From Paenibacillus sp. FSL K6-1096 (GTDB lineage: Bacteria; Bacillota; Bacilli; Paenibacillales; Paenibacillaceae): a stretch of 64,000 bases of DNA. The stretch lies in assembly GCF_037977055.1 (NCBI RefSeq), contig NZ_CP150274.1:4960001-5024000 (forward strand). The letters run 5' to 3'. The translations under genes were made by a program, and so were the position numbers. The notes under the pieces are model-generated. The model saw nothing but the letters and a program-made list of their open reading frames with translations, was not told where the DNA came from and searched no databases. Of this stretch, positions 1 to 9,116 are shown piece after piece; within the stretch, counting starts at the first letter, position 1; each line of letters opens with the position of its first letter.

Positions 1-276
1 TTCATGGCTGGAAATGAAGATCAGCTGTGCCGGATCATTGGCGTCATCCGCCCGCAGCAGATGCCCCGCAGCAATGCCGTCCAACCCGCCCAGCTCAATA
101 TCCATCAGAATAATATCGAACCTCTGCCCGTCCTCAAGGGCGCGGGCGAAGCGTTCTCCCGAATAATAGACCGAGACTTCTACAGGCTCCTTCAGGCTTT
201 GTCCCGTTTCCAGCAGCAGCACTTCCGCTTCTCCGGCTGCACGGGGTTCATCATCACATACTGCAATACGAATCAT
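1..276 (-). CDS. Response regulator of the LytTR/AgrA type, receiver domain (cut by window edge)
   Basis: Only the first 92 codons lie in the window. From the ATG at 276, which follows a GGAGGAG ribosome binding site, the protein begins MIRIAVCDDEPRAAGE. This gives the acidic pair of a receiver domain (D8, D9) and a probable phosphoacceptor Asp at residue 59 in ILMDIEL. The FISSHE stretch at the cut end matches the strand that carries the conserved Ser/Thr. Receivers of this style are usually followed by a LytTR DNA-binding domain, but that part is outside the window, so the output domain is inferred. The partner histidine kinase is not visible. Confidence 0.8.
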   Translation of the reverse strand, partial: MIRIAVCDDEPRAAGEAEVLLLETGQSLKEPVEVSVYYSGERFARALEDGQRFDIILMDIELGGLDGIAAGHLLRADDANDPAQLIFISSHE

Positions 277-436
277 CGGCTCCTCCAGTTTTGCATTTAT
301 CCCTATATTATACAGGCAATGCCCTGAAAACGACATGATCTCCCGTGATTATGACATCTGCGGCAGCAGGAGGCGCGGGGTGTGTTACCGTTAAGCCGTC
401 AAGGCGGATTTGAATAAGAGAAGGAGTGGGTTTGGT

Positions 437-1357
437 TTGACGGCAACGGTATTTGAGGCTCAGGGCTTAACGAAGAAATACGCTTCGGGGTATGCCCTGG
501 ACCGGCTCAGTATGAGAATTGAAGCGGGCGATGTATACGGGTTCGTAGGGGAGAACGGCGCAGGCAAAACAACGCTGATGCGAATGATCGGAGGCGTTGT
601 GCATCCTACCGCCGGGATCATGGAATTGTTCGGAGTACAGCACAAAGAGGGCTGGAGGGCCGCCAGACGCCGGATCGGCTTCCTGATTGAGCAGCCTTCG
701 CTCTACCCGCATTTGAATGCAATGGAGAATCTGGGCTTCTACAGCCGGATCTTCGGCATCAGGGATCAGGACCGGAGTATTGAGGTGCTGCGGACCGTAG
801 GGCTTGATGAAGCGGGCGGCAAAAAGACCCGGGAATATTCGCTCGGGATGAGGCAGCGGCTGGGAATTGCCGTCGCTCTTCTGAACCGGCCGGAGTTCCT
901 GGTGCTGGACGAGCCGGTGAACGGACTGGACCCGGCGGGAATTGTGGAGGTCAGACGCATCCTGGAGCATCTGGCCCATGAGCAGGGGGTGACGATGCTC
1001 ATCTCCAGCCATATTCTCAGCGAGCTGCAATTGCTGGCCGGAAAATACGGCTTCCTACATCAAGGCAGGCTGATTCAGGAGATTACGGCTGCCGAGCTGC
1101 AGCAGTCTGCGCGGGCGGCAATCTGTATTAAGACATCAGATCCGGCTGCGGCGGCGGACATGCTGAGGCGGGAGCTGCATGTCGAAGATGTCCGTATCAA
1201 CGGGGCCGGAGAGGTCGAACTTCCGCGTGATGCGGTGAGTCTGGAGCAGCTGATGCCGCTGCTGGTCCAGCGGGGCATTCCGATAGACGGACTGAACCTG
1301 ACGGCCCCCAATCTGGAGCAATATTATCTGAATCTGATTGGGGGACGGGGAAGATGA
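437..1357 (+). CDS. ABC transporter ATP-binding protein (ABC-2 / BcrA-type exporter)
   Basis: This is the ATPase of a two-gene exporter. From the TTG at 437 the 306-residue protein has a Walker A GENGAGKTT at about 38-46, the signature SLGMRQRL and a Walker B FLVLDEPVNGLDP. The C-terminal part is the variable region seen in bacitracin- and lantibiotic-type exporter ATPases. Start choice: the frame is open from a TTG at 410, but AAGGAG at 421-426 points to the TTG at 437. The stop overlaps the start of the next gene (ATGA), so the two are translationally coupled. The substrate cannot be told from sequence; drug, peptide or lipid export are all possible. Confidence 0.9.
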   Translation: MTATVFEAQGLTKKYASGYALDRLSMRIEAGDVYGFVGENGAGKTTLMRMIGGVVHPTAGIMELFGVQHKEGWRAARRRIGFLIEQPSLYPHLNAMENLGFYSRIFGIRDQDRSIEVLRTVGLDEAGGKKTREYSLGMRQRLGIAVALLNRPEFLVLDEPVNGLDPAGIVEVRRILEHLAHEQGVTMLISSHILSELQLLAGKYGFLHQGRLIQEITAAELQQSARAAICIKTSDPAAAADMLRRELHVEDVRINGAGEVELPRDAVSLEQLMPLLVQRGIPIDGLNLTAPNLEQYYLNLIGGRGR

Positions 1358-2151
1358 AGAACTTTATGCAGGCGGAAATCTATTTATTACGTAAAGACCA
1401 GGCATACTGGAGTGTCACAGCCGTGTTTGCGCTGGCCAGTCTTGTGCTGGTCTTTATCACCGGGAACGGCGGAAGCTATGAGCTAAACAGCTATGCGGAG
1501 CCGCTAAAGTCAGCCGCTGCGTTCTCCATTCTGTTCTATCTGGTGGTTCCCTTACATGCCTGCTTCTTCGCCGTGGAGGGCTTCGAGCAGGGATCAGTGC
1601 AGAATATCATTGCTGCCGGTCTCAGCCGGAAGCAATATTTTACCGGAAAATATGTTCTGGAGCTGCTGGCCGTTCTGGTCTGGCTGCTGGAGTTCTATGG
1701 ATTGTTCTGGCTGTTCTATCTTGGGGCAGCGCTGGTAACCGGAGCGACGGCAGGTCCTGGCAGCTTCGGCGCCGATCTGGCGGCAGGCATGACGGCATTG
1801 GGCTTGAATCTGCTCTATCTTGCCGCCTACTGTGCGGCTGTGATGATGCTGGGGTTCCTGCTCCGCAGGCCGTTCCCGGCGGCGGTGGCTGCTTTTTTCT
1901 TCATATTCGGCAACCTGCTGCTGTCCGGTTATCTCAAGGATTCGTCCTCTGCGCTCCTGCGTGCGGTCTCCGGGCATTCTCTGATGACGCAGATTCTTAC
2001 CTTCTCCGGCATCTATGTGGAGCATTCACAGGTGATTCTCCTCTCGGGTCCGGGAGATTATATGCGTGCGGTGCTGATTCCCGCCATCTGGATTGCCGCC
2101 TGCGTGAGTGCTGCGCTGATGATTTTGGAGAACACAGAACTTCATATATAA
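1354..2151 (+). CDS. ABC-2 type membrane permease
   Basis: A 265-residue hydrophobic protein with about six predicted membrane segments, starting with an ATG inside the stop of the ATPase gene. The layout (a short cytoplasmic N-terminus, a long first hydrophobic stretch near residues 20-35, then paired helices up to about 255) fits the ABC-2 permease of a BcrAB-like exporter. It would form the membrane channel for the upstream ATPase. No substrate-specific motif is visible. A response regulator lies just upstream on the other strand, but no binding site links them. Confidence 0.85.
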   Translation: MKNFMQAEIYLLRKDQAYWSVTAVFALASLVLVFITGNGGSYELNSYAEPLKSAAAFSILFYLVVPLHACFFAVEGFEQGSVQNIIAAGLSRKQYFTGKYVLELLAVLVWLLEFYGLFWLFYLGAALVTGATAGPGSFGADLAAGMTALGLNLLYLAAYCAAVMMLGFLLRRPFPAAVAAFFFIFGNLLLSGYLKDSSSALLRAVSGHSLMTQILTFSGIYVEHSQVILLSGPGDYMRAVLIPAIWIAACVSAALMILENTELHI

Positions 2152-2182
2152 TAGGAGAAAAGCGTGCAGGGAGGCGGCAGAC

Positions 2183-3160
2183 TTGGTTAACGATTCTAAG
2201 CTTGCGCTGGCAACGTTCGCCGGGGGCTGCTTCTGGTGTATGGTGAAGCCGTTCGACGAGCTGCCGGGCATCGAATCCGTGGTCTCGGGATATACGGGCG
2301 GACATACAGAGCATCCGACCTATGCTGAGGTGGGGACGGAGACCACCGGGCACCGCGAGGCGGTGCAGATCGTCTATAACCCGGAGCTGTTCCCCTACGA
2401 GCGGCTGCTCGACATCTATTGGCAGCTCATCGATCCGACCGATAACGGCGGGCAATTCATGGACCGGGGGCATTCCTATACGGCGGCAATCTATGTTCAT
2501 AATGAAGAGCAGCGGAGGAAGGCAGAGGAGTCGAAGGAGAAGCTGAAGGCCAGCAAACGGTTCAAAGCGCCGATTGTGACAGAGATCCTGCCGGCTGTAC
2601 CGTTCTACCCGGCGGAGACGGAGCATCAGCATTACTACCGGACCCATCCGCTGGATTACAAGCTGTACCAGAAAGGCTCAGGCCGCGATGACTTCACAGC
2701 GCTGCACTGGAACAGCCGCAAGGACCAGCAGCGGCTGCGGGAGCAGCTCACGGAGCAGCAATATGAGGTCACCCAGAACAAGGGCATGGAGCCTCCGTAT
2801 CAGAATGCGTACTGGGATCATGATGAGCCAGGCATTTACACGGATATTATCAGCGGTGATCCGCTGTTCAGCTCGGCGGACAAGTTCGATTCCGGTACAG
2901 GCTGGCCCAGCTTCACCGGACCGGTGGAGGAGGGGCTGGTCCGGCGGGAGGCCGATTACAGCGGCGGGCAGGTGCGGACCGTGCTGCGCAGCAGATTGAG
3001 CGGAGCCTATCTGGGGTATGTAAGCTATGACGGCCCGGAGGCGGGGAAGCCTTATTACGTGATTAATTCTGCCGCGCTGCGGTTTATCCCCAAGGCTGAG
3101 CTTGCGGGCAGCGGTCTGGAACGGTATTTGGAACGGTTGGACCGCGAAGCCGGGGAGTAG
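2183..3160 (+). CDS. msrAB: Fused peptide methionine sulfoxide reductase MsrA-MsrB; MsrB half lacks catalytic residues
   Basis: A 325-residue fusion that should repair oxidised methionine in proteins. The TTG at 2183 follows AGGGAGG. The N-terminal MsrA domain has an intact GGCFWC active site (Cys16). The C-terminal MsrB domain (about 190-320) keeps GWPSF and INSAALRF, but the catalytic Cys normally preceding INSAA is Val293 (GTG at 3059-3061). The two histidines of the usual SHLGH motif are Tyr276 and Tyr279, and the resolving Cys before GWPSF is Thr. The MsrA half should act on the S epimer. The MsrB half is unlikely to reduce the R epimer unless it uses different chemistry. The reading frame is intact throughout. 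Confidence 0.9.
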   Translation: MVNDSKLALATFAGGCFWCMVKPFDELPGIESVVSGYTGGHTEHPTYAEVGTETTGHREAVQIVYNPELFPYERLLDIYWQLIDPTDNGGQFMDRGHSYTAAIYVHNEEQRRKAEESKEKLKASKRFKAPIVTEILPAVPFYPAETEHQHYYRTHPLDYKLYQKGSGRDDFTALHWNSRKDQQRLREQLTEQQYEVTQNKGMEPPYQNAYWDHDEPGIYTDIISGDPLFSSADKFDSGTGWPSFTGPVEEGLVRREADYSGGQVRTVLRSRLSGAYLGYVSYDGPEAGKPYYVINSAALRFIPKAELAGSGLERYLERLDREAGE

Positions 3161-3256
3161 AATCCGTTGGTACTCATCATACAAGCCTGGTCATATTTAT
3201 GGCTGCCGGGAGCATATGCTTGATCTATAGTCCTGTCTACAAAAGGGGTTGAAGAT

Positions 3257-3988
3257 TTGGCAGCTGCACTTTTAGGCAGTTTTTGTTCTGCGATGGCCAC
3301 CGTGCTGGGCGCGATTCCGATTCTGTTCGTCAAGCGGCTGTCCGAGCTGTGGAAGGATGTGCTGGTGGCTTTTACCGCCGGAATTATGGTCTCGGCCAGC
3401 ACCTTCGGGCTGATGCCGCAGGCGATCAGGGAATCGGGCATGATTGCGCTGACCCTTGGACTGGTTACCGGCGTGCTGCTGCTGGATCTGATCGAGAGCC
3501 ATATCCCGCATATTGATGTCGAGAACAAGCCCGGCCTCAGCAATCTGGATTCCAAAGCGCTGCTTGTGATGGTCGCGCTGTTCATCCACAACATTCCTGA
3601 AGGATTGAGCACAGGCTTCAGCTATGCCAGTGAGCAGACAAGCCTTGGTCCCATGGTGGCGATTGCCATCGGCGCGCAGAATATGCCGGAAGGACTGATT
3701 CTTGCCGTCTTCCTGATGAATGCCCGCGCCACCCGGCGCAAAGCCCTGATCATAGCAGCTCTGACCGGCCTGATGGAGATGGTGTCGGCTGTCATCGGGT
3801 ATTTCACCGCCAGCTATGTGCAGAATGTGGTCGGATACGGCCTGGCCTTCGCAGCCGGAGCGATGCTCTTCATTGTGTATAAGGAGCTGATCCCGGAGAG
3901 CCATGGTCACGGCTATGAACGGCCTTCAACGTATTCATTCATCTTTGGTCTGCTGGCGATGGTGTATATTACATTGTTTTTTGGATAA
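3257..3988 (+). CDS. ZIP family divalent metal transporter
   Basis: A 243-residue integral membrane protein with about eight hydrophobic segments. Two ZIP metal-binding motifs are visible: HNIPEG at 111-116 (helix IV) and QNMPEG at 141-146 (helix V), as in the GufA/ZupT branch. The loop between helices III and IV carries His82 and His85, as expected for a metal-handling loop. The TTG start at 3257 is set by AAAGGGG about eight bases upstream. It should import zinc, possibly with manganese or iron. It is followed after 14 bases by a small membrane protein gene, so they may be co-transcribed. No Zur-type operator was recognised. Confidence 0.88.
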   Translation: MAAALLGSFCSAMATVLGAIPILFVKRLSELWKDVLVAFTAGIMVSASTFGLMPQAIRESGMIALTLGLVTGVLLLDLIESHIPHIDVENKPGLSNLDSKALLVMVALFIHNIPEGLSTGFSYASEQTSLGPMVAIAIGAQNMPEGLILAVFLMNARATRRKALIIAALTGLMEMVSAVIGYFTASYVQNVVGYGLAFAAGAMLFIVYKELIPESHGHGYERPSTYSFIFGLLAMVYITLFFG

Positions 3989-4002
3989 GGAGTGGTGACA
4001 GG

Positions 4003-4296
4003 ATGGTTAGACTCGAATGGGAAGCTGTATTATCCTTCGTCTTATTAATTGCTTCATACTTGTGCCTGTACGCGGCCATTCATAAACGGACGGCCTTCGC
4101 CCGCTATAGCATCACGGTTCTCTTCATCGCAAGCTCAGCGCCGCTTGCCGTGATGCTGATCCTGGAGAGCAGGAGGGAGGCGCTGGATGCCAATATCGGC
4201 CTGGGCATGGCGTTCCTGCTCACCTGGTTCATTACGGGACTGGTATTCATTGCTGCGCTCATTACCTGGATCGTGAAGGCCAGAAAGCGCGCGTAA
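4003..4296 (+). CDS. Small three-helix membrane protein, function unknown
   Basis: A 97-residue protein with three hydrophobic segments at roughly 8-28, 38-55 and 66-88, ending in a basic tail (KARKRA). The ATG at 4003 has AAGGAG upstream. I do not recognise the family. Its closeness to the ZIP transporter gene suggests joint transcription, but nothing in the sequence ties it to metal transport. It is convergent with the next gene, which ends at 4345. Confidence 0.65.
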   Translation: MVRLEWEAVLSFVLLIASYLCLYAAIHKRTAFARYSITVLFIASSAPLAVMLILESRREALDANIGLGMAFLLTWFITGLVFIAALITWIVKARKRA

Positions 4297-4344
4297 GCAG
4301 ATCATCCTTCATATAAAATTCATAGAGAATCTGCCTTATAAACC

Positions 4345-5253
4345 CTAGACGTGCAGGGTATACCGGTTGGCCTTGCTGTTCGCCCGTACCGCGGCAACCT
4401 CTTGCGCAGAGAGTGACGGTGTGCTGGCTGATGCAATATTCTGCCGCAATTGCGCAAGGCTGCTCGCCCCCGGAATCACAGCGGCTACGGCAGGATCGGC
4501 CAGCGGATATTGCAGCGCTGTCTGATTCAAGGGACGGGTAAGGGCAGCGTTACCCGTCAGCCGCTCATGCAGCTCCTGAAGCCCGGCTGCCGTATAGTCA
4601 AGATACGCCCGCTCCGCCTTGCTGCGGCCATGCTCAGTCAGGATGCCGCTGGCCAGCGGTCCCCGGGCAATCAGGCTGATTCCTTCGCGGGCCAGCAGTG
4701 GAAGCGTGCTCTCCTCCGGGCGGCGGTCAAGAATGCTGTATTGGCTCATGACGCTGACAATGCCGGAGCGCTGTACATATTCGCGGATGACATTCGGCCG
4801 GATCGAAGAGATGCCGTAATACCGGATGACTCCCTCCTGCTTCAGTTCCTCGAAGGCCTCAATAGTCTCATCGATATTGTCCTCCAGTGTTCCTCCGTGC
4901 AGCTGATACAGATCGATATAATCGGTCTGCAGCCTGCGCAGACTCTCCTTCACCGCCGAACGGATATAGGTCTTGGACGCATCCCACACCCAGCCCTCCC
5001 GGCCGGGAATTCTGCGGTTGCCTACCTTGGTGGCCAGAATGACCTCTGACCGGCGGTGCCGGATGGCCTTGCCGATGATCTCCTCATTGCGCCCCTCATC
5101 ATAGAGGTCGGCGGTGTCCAGGAAGTTCACTCCCTGCTCCAGCGCTTCATGGATAATGGCGGCTGCCTGTACTTCTTCCGTCCCTAGCGACATGCAGCCA
5201 AGGCCCATAGCACTTACATATAGATCGGATGCTCCCAAACGGTTGGTCTTCAT
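4345..5253 (-). CDS. Aldo/keto reductase (general)
   Basis: A 302-residue NADPH-dependent reductase of the aldo/keto reductase TIM-barrel family. It begins MKTNRLGASDLYVSAMGLG, and the motifs FLDTADLYDEG (catalytic Asp and Tyr), ILATKVGN (catalytic Lys) and YIDLYQLHGG (the His) are all visible. The open frame extends further upstream, but the ATG at 5253 has AGGAGAT at a good distance, so the longer N-terminus is not used. The specific substrate is unknown. It points the same way as the next aldo/keto reductase gene and may be expressed with it. Confidence 0.88.
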   Translation of the reverse strand: MKTNRLGASDLYVSAMGLGCMSLGTEEVQAAAIIHEALEQGVNFLDTADLYDEGRNEEIIGKAIRHRRSEVILATKVGNRRIPGREGWVWDASKTYIRSAVKESLRRLQTDYIDLYQLHGGTLEDNIDETIEAFEELKQEGVIRYYGISSIRPNVIREYVQRSGIVSVMSQYSILDRRPEESTLPLLAREGISLIARGPLASGILTEHGRSKAERAYLDYTAAGLQELHERLTGNAALTRPLNQTALQYPLADPAVAAVIPGASSLAQLRQNIASASTPSLSAQEVAAVRANSKANRYTLHV

Positions 5254-5438
5254 CGGATGATCTCCTCTCATGACAATAGTGTGTCTATTATAGCATTCAG
5301 GCGGTCCGGGGGCACTTTGCAGCGGGAATTCTTGGCCTCTCCAGACGCAAAAACAGCAATCCTGCACCACCCTCCAAGTTGAGGGATGGGCAGAATTGCC
5401 GTCTTCATCAGGTCCGGTCTCTGACCGTGCCCGGCTGC

Positions 5439-6428
5439 TTAGCCGCGCAGAATGCTCTCAATCTGCTCCAGCTCTTCCGCGCTCAGCTCCGGCGCATTCA
5501 GCGAAGCCACCGCATCTTCGATCTGGCTGACCTTGCTTGCGCCGATCAGGGCAGAGGTTACTCTGCCTCCGCGCAGCACCCAGGACAAGGCGAGCTGCGA
5601 CATCTTCTGTCCGCGCGCAGCCGCAATCTCATTCAGCTTGCCGACCTTGGCCAGCACCTCAGGCGTAAGCTCCTTCTCGGAGAGGAACACGCTGGGTCCG
5701 GCGGCACGGGAATCGGCGGCGATGCCGTTCAGGTAACGGTCGGTCAGGATGCCCTTCTGCAGCGGGGAGAAGGCGATGGTGCCGATGCCTTCCTCTTCGA
5801 GCACATCCTGCAGCCCGTCCTCGATCCAGCGCGACATCATCGAATAGTTCGGCTGATGGATCAGGCACGGGGTGCCGAGGCGGCGGAGAATCTGTGCCGC
5901 TTCCCGCGCTTCCTCCGGCTTGTAGTTCGAGATGCCGACGTACAGCGCCTTGCCCTGGCGGACCAGGAAATCGAGGGCGGACATCGTCTCTTCCAGCGGT
6001 GTGTTCGGGTCCGGGCGGTGGTGGTAGAAGATATCGACATAATCCAGCCCCAGCCGCTTCAGGCTCTGATCCAGGCTGGACACCAGATACTTCCTGGAGC
6101 CCCATTCGCCGTAAGGGCCGGGCCACATGTAGTATCCGGCTTTGCTGGAGATAATCAGCTCATCGCGGTAGGGCGCGAGGTCCGTCTTCAGCATCCGGCC
6201 GAAGCTCTCTTCCGCAGAGCCGGCAGGCGGGCCGTAGTTATTGGCCAGGTCGAAGTGGGTGATCCCCAGGTCAAAGGCCCGGCGGACCATCGCACGGCCG
6301 TTCTCGTACACATCATTGCCGCCGAATTTGTGCCACAGCCCGAGGGAGATGGCCGGGAGCAGCAGGCCGCTGCGTCCGGTGCGGTTATATTTCATCGTGT
6401 CATAGCGTTCAGGACTGGCGATATACAT
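5439..6428 (-). CDS. Aldo/keto reductase, YghZ / L-glyceraldehyde 3-phosphate reductase type
   Basis: A 329-residue aldo/keto reductase starting at the ATG at 6428 behind GGAGGAA. The opening (MYIASPERYDTMKYNRTG), THFDLANNYGPPAGSAEESFG and the SSKAGYYMWPGPYG stretch are characteristic of the YghZ/GprA branch, which reduces L-glyceraldehyde 3-phosphate and methylglyoxal. Catalytic Asp, Tyr, Lys and His (FYHHRPD) are present. An AraC regulator gene lies directly upstream on the same strand, which suggests carbohydrate-linked control, though I see no defined operator. Confidence 0.9.
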   Translation of the reverse strand: MYIASPERYDTMKYNRTGRSGLLLPAISLGLWHKFGGNDVYENGRAMVRRAFDLGITHFDLANNYGPPAGSAEESFGRMLKTDLAPYRDELIISSKAGYYMWPGPYGEWGSRKYLVSSLDQSLKRLGLDYVDIFYHHRPDPNTPLEETMSALDFLVRQGKALYVGISNYKPEEAREAAQILRRLGTPCLIHQPNYSMMSRWIEDGLQDVLEEEGIGTIAFSPLQKGILTDRYLNGIAADSRAAGPSVFLSEKELTPEVLAKVGKLNEIAAARGQKMSQLALSWVLRGGRVTSALIGASKVSQIEDAVASLNAPELSAEELEQIESILRG

Positions 6429-6525
6429 TCTGGATTCCTCCTAAGTTTGAGTTAGTTATGCAGACTTCATCCTCCCTAATTGTAGCGGACAAACGCTTTC
6501 AATCGTATGTCAGCATGGATGATTT

Positions 6526-7368
6526 TTATAGCACAATGTCTGTATCTGTATGGCGGAGCCGGTATTCCTTGGGTGAGCAGCCCTTGACCTTCTTGAACAT
6601 CCGGGAAAAGAGCAAGGCATCCTGATACCCCACCGACTGCGAGATTTCCCCGATGGTGCAGCCGGTCTCCGTCAGCAGCTCGCAGGCCTTGGACATGCGG
6701 AATTGGAGCAGATATTGCTGCGGAGGCATGCCGATTGTCCGCTTGAACAGCGCCGACATATATTTGCGGTCCAGCTTCAGGGAAGCGGACAGGCTCTCCA
6801 TAGTCACATTCTCGGCGTAGTGGGCTTGAAGGTAATGCAGGCATTGCTCGACATAGACGCTTCTGCTGCGCGGGGCCGGGCTATCCGCAGCCGGTACTGT
6901 GCGCAGCAGCAGGGAGAAGAATTCATAGAGCACCACCTTCAGCGGCAGATCCAGCAGCTCCCCGCTGCTGCCCGTTTCCGATAACCGGGCCGACAGTGAG
7001 GGCATCAGCACCTCGTCCATCGGGAACACCGGCTGCTCCGGGGTTAGTGACGTCCGTGACAACAGATAGGCCGCCTCCTCCCCGGTAAAAGCAATCCAGG
7101 AATACAGCCAAGGGTCGTCCTGGTCAGCGGCATAATGTGTCACCACATGCGGGTAAGTGAGGAAGGCCTGTCCGGCGACCAGCGTATGGGTGGCTTCCCC
7201 GACGGTGACCTGGCCGGTTCCGGCGTGAACGAAGTGGATTTTGTACAGGCTTCGCACTCCGGGTCCGAACGAATGGCCGGGTACACACTGCTCCTGGCCC
7301 CAGTAATGCAGATACAGGTCAGGATTGGCCCGGTGGGGACGATGGGCGTTATATTTGAATAGAGCCAT
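6526..7368 (-). CDS. AraC family transcriptional regulator with cupin sensor domain
   Basis: About 280 residues: an N-terminal AraC-binding cupin (roughly 10-160, including the YKIHFVHAGTGQVTVG stretch) and a C-terminal double helix-turn-helix (about 180-275), ending with the usual GYQDALLFSRMFKKVKGCSPKEYR. Such regulators normally sense sugars. The frame is open to 7512; I chose the ATG at 7368 because MALFKYNAHRPHRANPDLYLHYWG fits family N-termini, although its ribosome binding site is weak. It may control the downstream aldo/keto reductases. Confidence 0.85.
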   Translation of the reverse strand: MALFKYNAHRPHRANPDLYLHYWGQEQCVPGHSFGPGVRSLYKIHFVHAGTGQVTVGEATHTLVAGQAFLTYPHVVTHYAADQDDPWLYSWIAFTGEEAAYLLSRTSLTPEQPVFPMDEVLMPSLSARLSETGSSGELLDLPLKVVLYEFFSLLLRTVPAADSPAPRSRSVYVEQCLHYLQAHYAENVTMESLSASLKLDRKYMSALFKRTIGMPPQQYLLQFRMSKACELLTETGCTIGEISQSVGYQDALLFSRMFKKVKGCSPKEYRLRHTDTDIVL

Positions 7369-7535
7369 AGTCGTAGCCTCATTTCCTGAAGGATAATGGT
7401 ACTCCGTAATGAACGCGCATACTTCCATTATACCGCAGAAGAGGCAAGGCCGGGTAACCGCAAATAGTCCCAGCCCGGGAAGGGGAGGGACTAAGGAGGA
7501 TATGATCTGCACGCAGAGGGCCGGGATTCCAGGGA

Positions 7536-7847
7536 TCAGGCGTCCATTTTAAGCATAACCAGCTCTTCTACCGGCTGTCCGTTCACCAGATGCTCCTCCA
7601 CGATCCGCGCCACATCATCTACCGTTACATTGTAATACCAGATCCCGTCAGGATACACGATGACAAAAGGCCCGTTGCCGCATAAGCCGAGGCAGCTGGT
7701 TTTGTTGATTTTGACCGTCTTGTTGATGCCCTGCTCGACCATCTGCTCCTTGAATTCCTGCATGACCTCCTCCACCTCCTGATTATTGCAGTGCTCGCTG
7801 CAGCAGAAGAGCAGATGCTTCTTCAGTACTTTCAGACGCATATTCAT
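7536..7847 (-). CDS. Thioredoxin-like [2Fe-2S] ferredoxin
   Basis: A 103-residue protein with cysteines in FCCSEHCNN (15, 16, 20) and SCLGLCGNGP (52 and 56), the spacing seen in thioredoxin-fold [2Fe-2S] ferredoxins. The segment GPFVIVYPDGIWYYNVT is typical of these stand-alone ferredoxins. It probably carries electrons or stores a cluster; the redox partner is unknown. The ATG at 7847 is preceded by GGGGGAA. It is transcribed alone, away from the stress protein gene on the right. Confidence 0.85.
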   Translation of the reverse strand: MNMRLKVLKKHLLFCCSEHCNNQEVEEVMQEFKEQMVEQGINKTVKINKTSCLGLCGNGPFVIVYPDGIWYYNVTVDDVARIVEEHLVNGQPVEELVMLKMDA

Positions 7848-8174
7848 CGTGTTTCCCCCTGATTAGAATTAGAATGGTTTACTGTTCTTACGAGGAGTAT
7901 AGCTCCTTTTGGGCGGCGTGGTAACGCGGCTGGCGCAATGTTCCCAAAGGCTTAATAACTGCCGTCACACGGGGAATTCGGTGTCATCTAAGCTGCCCTT
8001 CCGTCCGTGAATGTGTGGAAAATGTGTCCGTACCGTAAATTTCCTGTTTCAGAAATTAATTTGCGGAACCGCGGTAAAGTTGAGGATAGAGCAGTTTCGC
8101 GGAGGGCTGTGTGGTTAAGTAAGGGGTGTGAAAGTTAAGCATAACTACAAAACAGCTACCAGGAGGGAATCGTT
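7848..8174. other. Divergent intergenic region without recognised signals
   Basis: This 327-base gap lies between the ferredoxin gene (minus) and the stress protein gene (plus). I found no coding frame, no hairpin with a T-run and no convincing sigma-A or sigma-B promoter. A good ribosome binding site (AGGAGGG) precedes 8175. Confidence 0.5.
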
Positions 8175-9062
8175 ATGAATAAGAAAATTGTAGGTGTATT
8201 CTATACCGAGCATGAAGCTTCTCAGGCCATTGAAGACTTGAAGGCGCACGGGTTTCTGACAGAGGATATCTCAGTGATAGCGAGAAATAGACAAGATGCC
8301 GAAGCGATTAACGAGGAGACAGGAACGAAGGCACCCGAGGGGCTGGCCTCAGGAGCGGCAACCGGCGGGATTCTCGGCGGGGTGACCGGACTGCTGGCAG
8401 GTATCGGCGCTCTGGCGATTCCGGGCATCGGGCCGATTATCGCAGCGGGACCGATTGCGGCAACCTTAACAGGCGTTGCGGTAGGAGCCGGAACCGGCGG
8501 TCTGGTCGGCGGACTGATCGGGCTGGGTATCCCTGAGGATGAGGCAGCAAGCTATGATAATTATGTAGATGAAGGCCGCATTCTGGTCATGGTCGATGCA
8601 GATAACACGCGGGAAAATGATGTATATGCGGTATTCCGCAACCATAACTCGGCGAATGCCGACCGCTATATTGACAATTCCGTTACCGCACAGGATGCTG
8701 CGGATGCCCCGCGCCATTCGGCCACCGATGCCGTAGATGCGGCATTCAACGGCTCAGGTCTTGAAGGCAGACATGATACAGGGCTGGATACCATGAATTC
8801 GGCTACGGAGCATGATCTTCCGGAGAGAAAAGCGGTAGAGGATATGAACCGGCCGGGAATGACCGGAGATGTGTATTCCGGCACTAAGAATGGCATGGAC
8901 CGGACACCGGACCATGCACAAACCCGCAGGCTGAGTGAGCTGGAAGAAGCGCAGGACCAGGATACCCTCAGACGCGGGGATGCAGCGCGGGACGGCAGAA
9001 GTGGTGAAATGAAGGCGGACAGCCGTGATGAACTGCTGAGAGACCCCAGCCGCAGCCGTTAA
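8175..9062 (+). CDS. General stress protein with YflT/GSP17M-type domain and hydrophilic tail
   Basis: A 295-residue protein. Residues 1-35 (MNKKIVGVFYTEHEASQAIEDL...) match the heat-induced stress protein YflT / general stress protein 17M domain. A Gly/Ala-rich hydrophobic segment at about 57-118 resembles the Gly-zipper region of these proteins and may insert in or associate with membranes. From about 165 the protein is very hydrophilic, rich in Asp, Glu, Arg and Asn, and probably disordered, like hydrophilins. In Bacillus such proteins belong to the sigma-B regulon; here I see no clear sigma-B promoter. The gene stands alone and ends before a strong terminator. Confidence 0.8.
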   Translation: MNKKIVGVFYTEHEASQAIEDLKAHGFLTEDISVIARNRQDAEAINEETGTKAPEGLASGAATGGILGGVTGLLAGIGALAIPGIGPIIAAGPIAATLTGVAVGAGTGGLVGGLIGLGIPEDEAASYDNYVDEGRILVMVDADNTRENDVYAVFRNHNSANADRYIDNSVTAQDAADAPRHSATDAVDAAFNGSGLEGRHDTGLDTMNSATEHDLPERKAVEDMNRPGMTGDVYSGTKNGMDRTPDHAQTRRLSELEEAQDQDTLRRGDAARDGRSGEMKADSRDELLRDPSRSR

Positions 9063-9116
9063 GGCTTGATCACTGCACTTGTTTCCTGCAAGGGAAGCTA
9101 TCCTATTGGTGAATAC

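Noticed and set aside
4..327. Plus-strand open frame at the window start
   Set aside because: It is antisense to a receiver domain with intact DD and phosphoacceptor Asp on the minus strand.
5379..6455. Long plus-strand open frame opposite the YghZ-type reductase
   Set aside because: The minus-strand protein has complete family motifs; the plus-strand translation is compositionally biased and unrecognised.
8040..8174. Sigma-B promoter for the general stress gene
   Set aside because: I looked for GTTT and GGGTAT-type elements with proper spacing and found none convincing.
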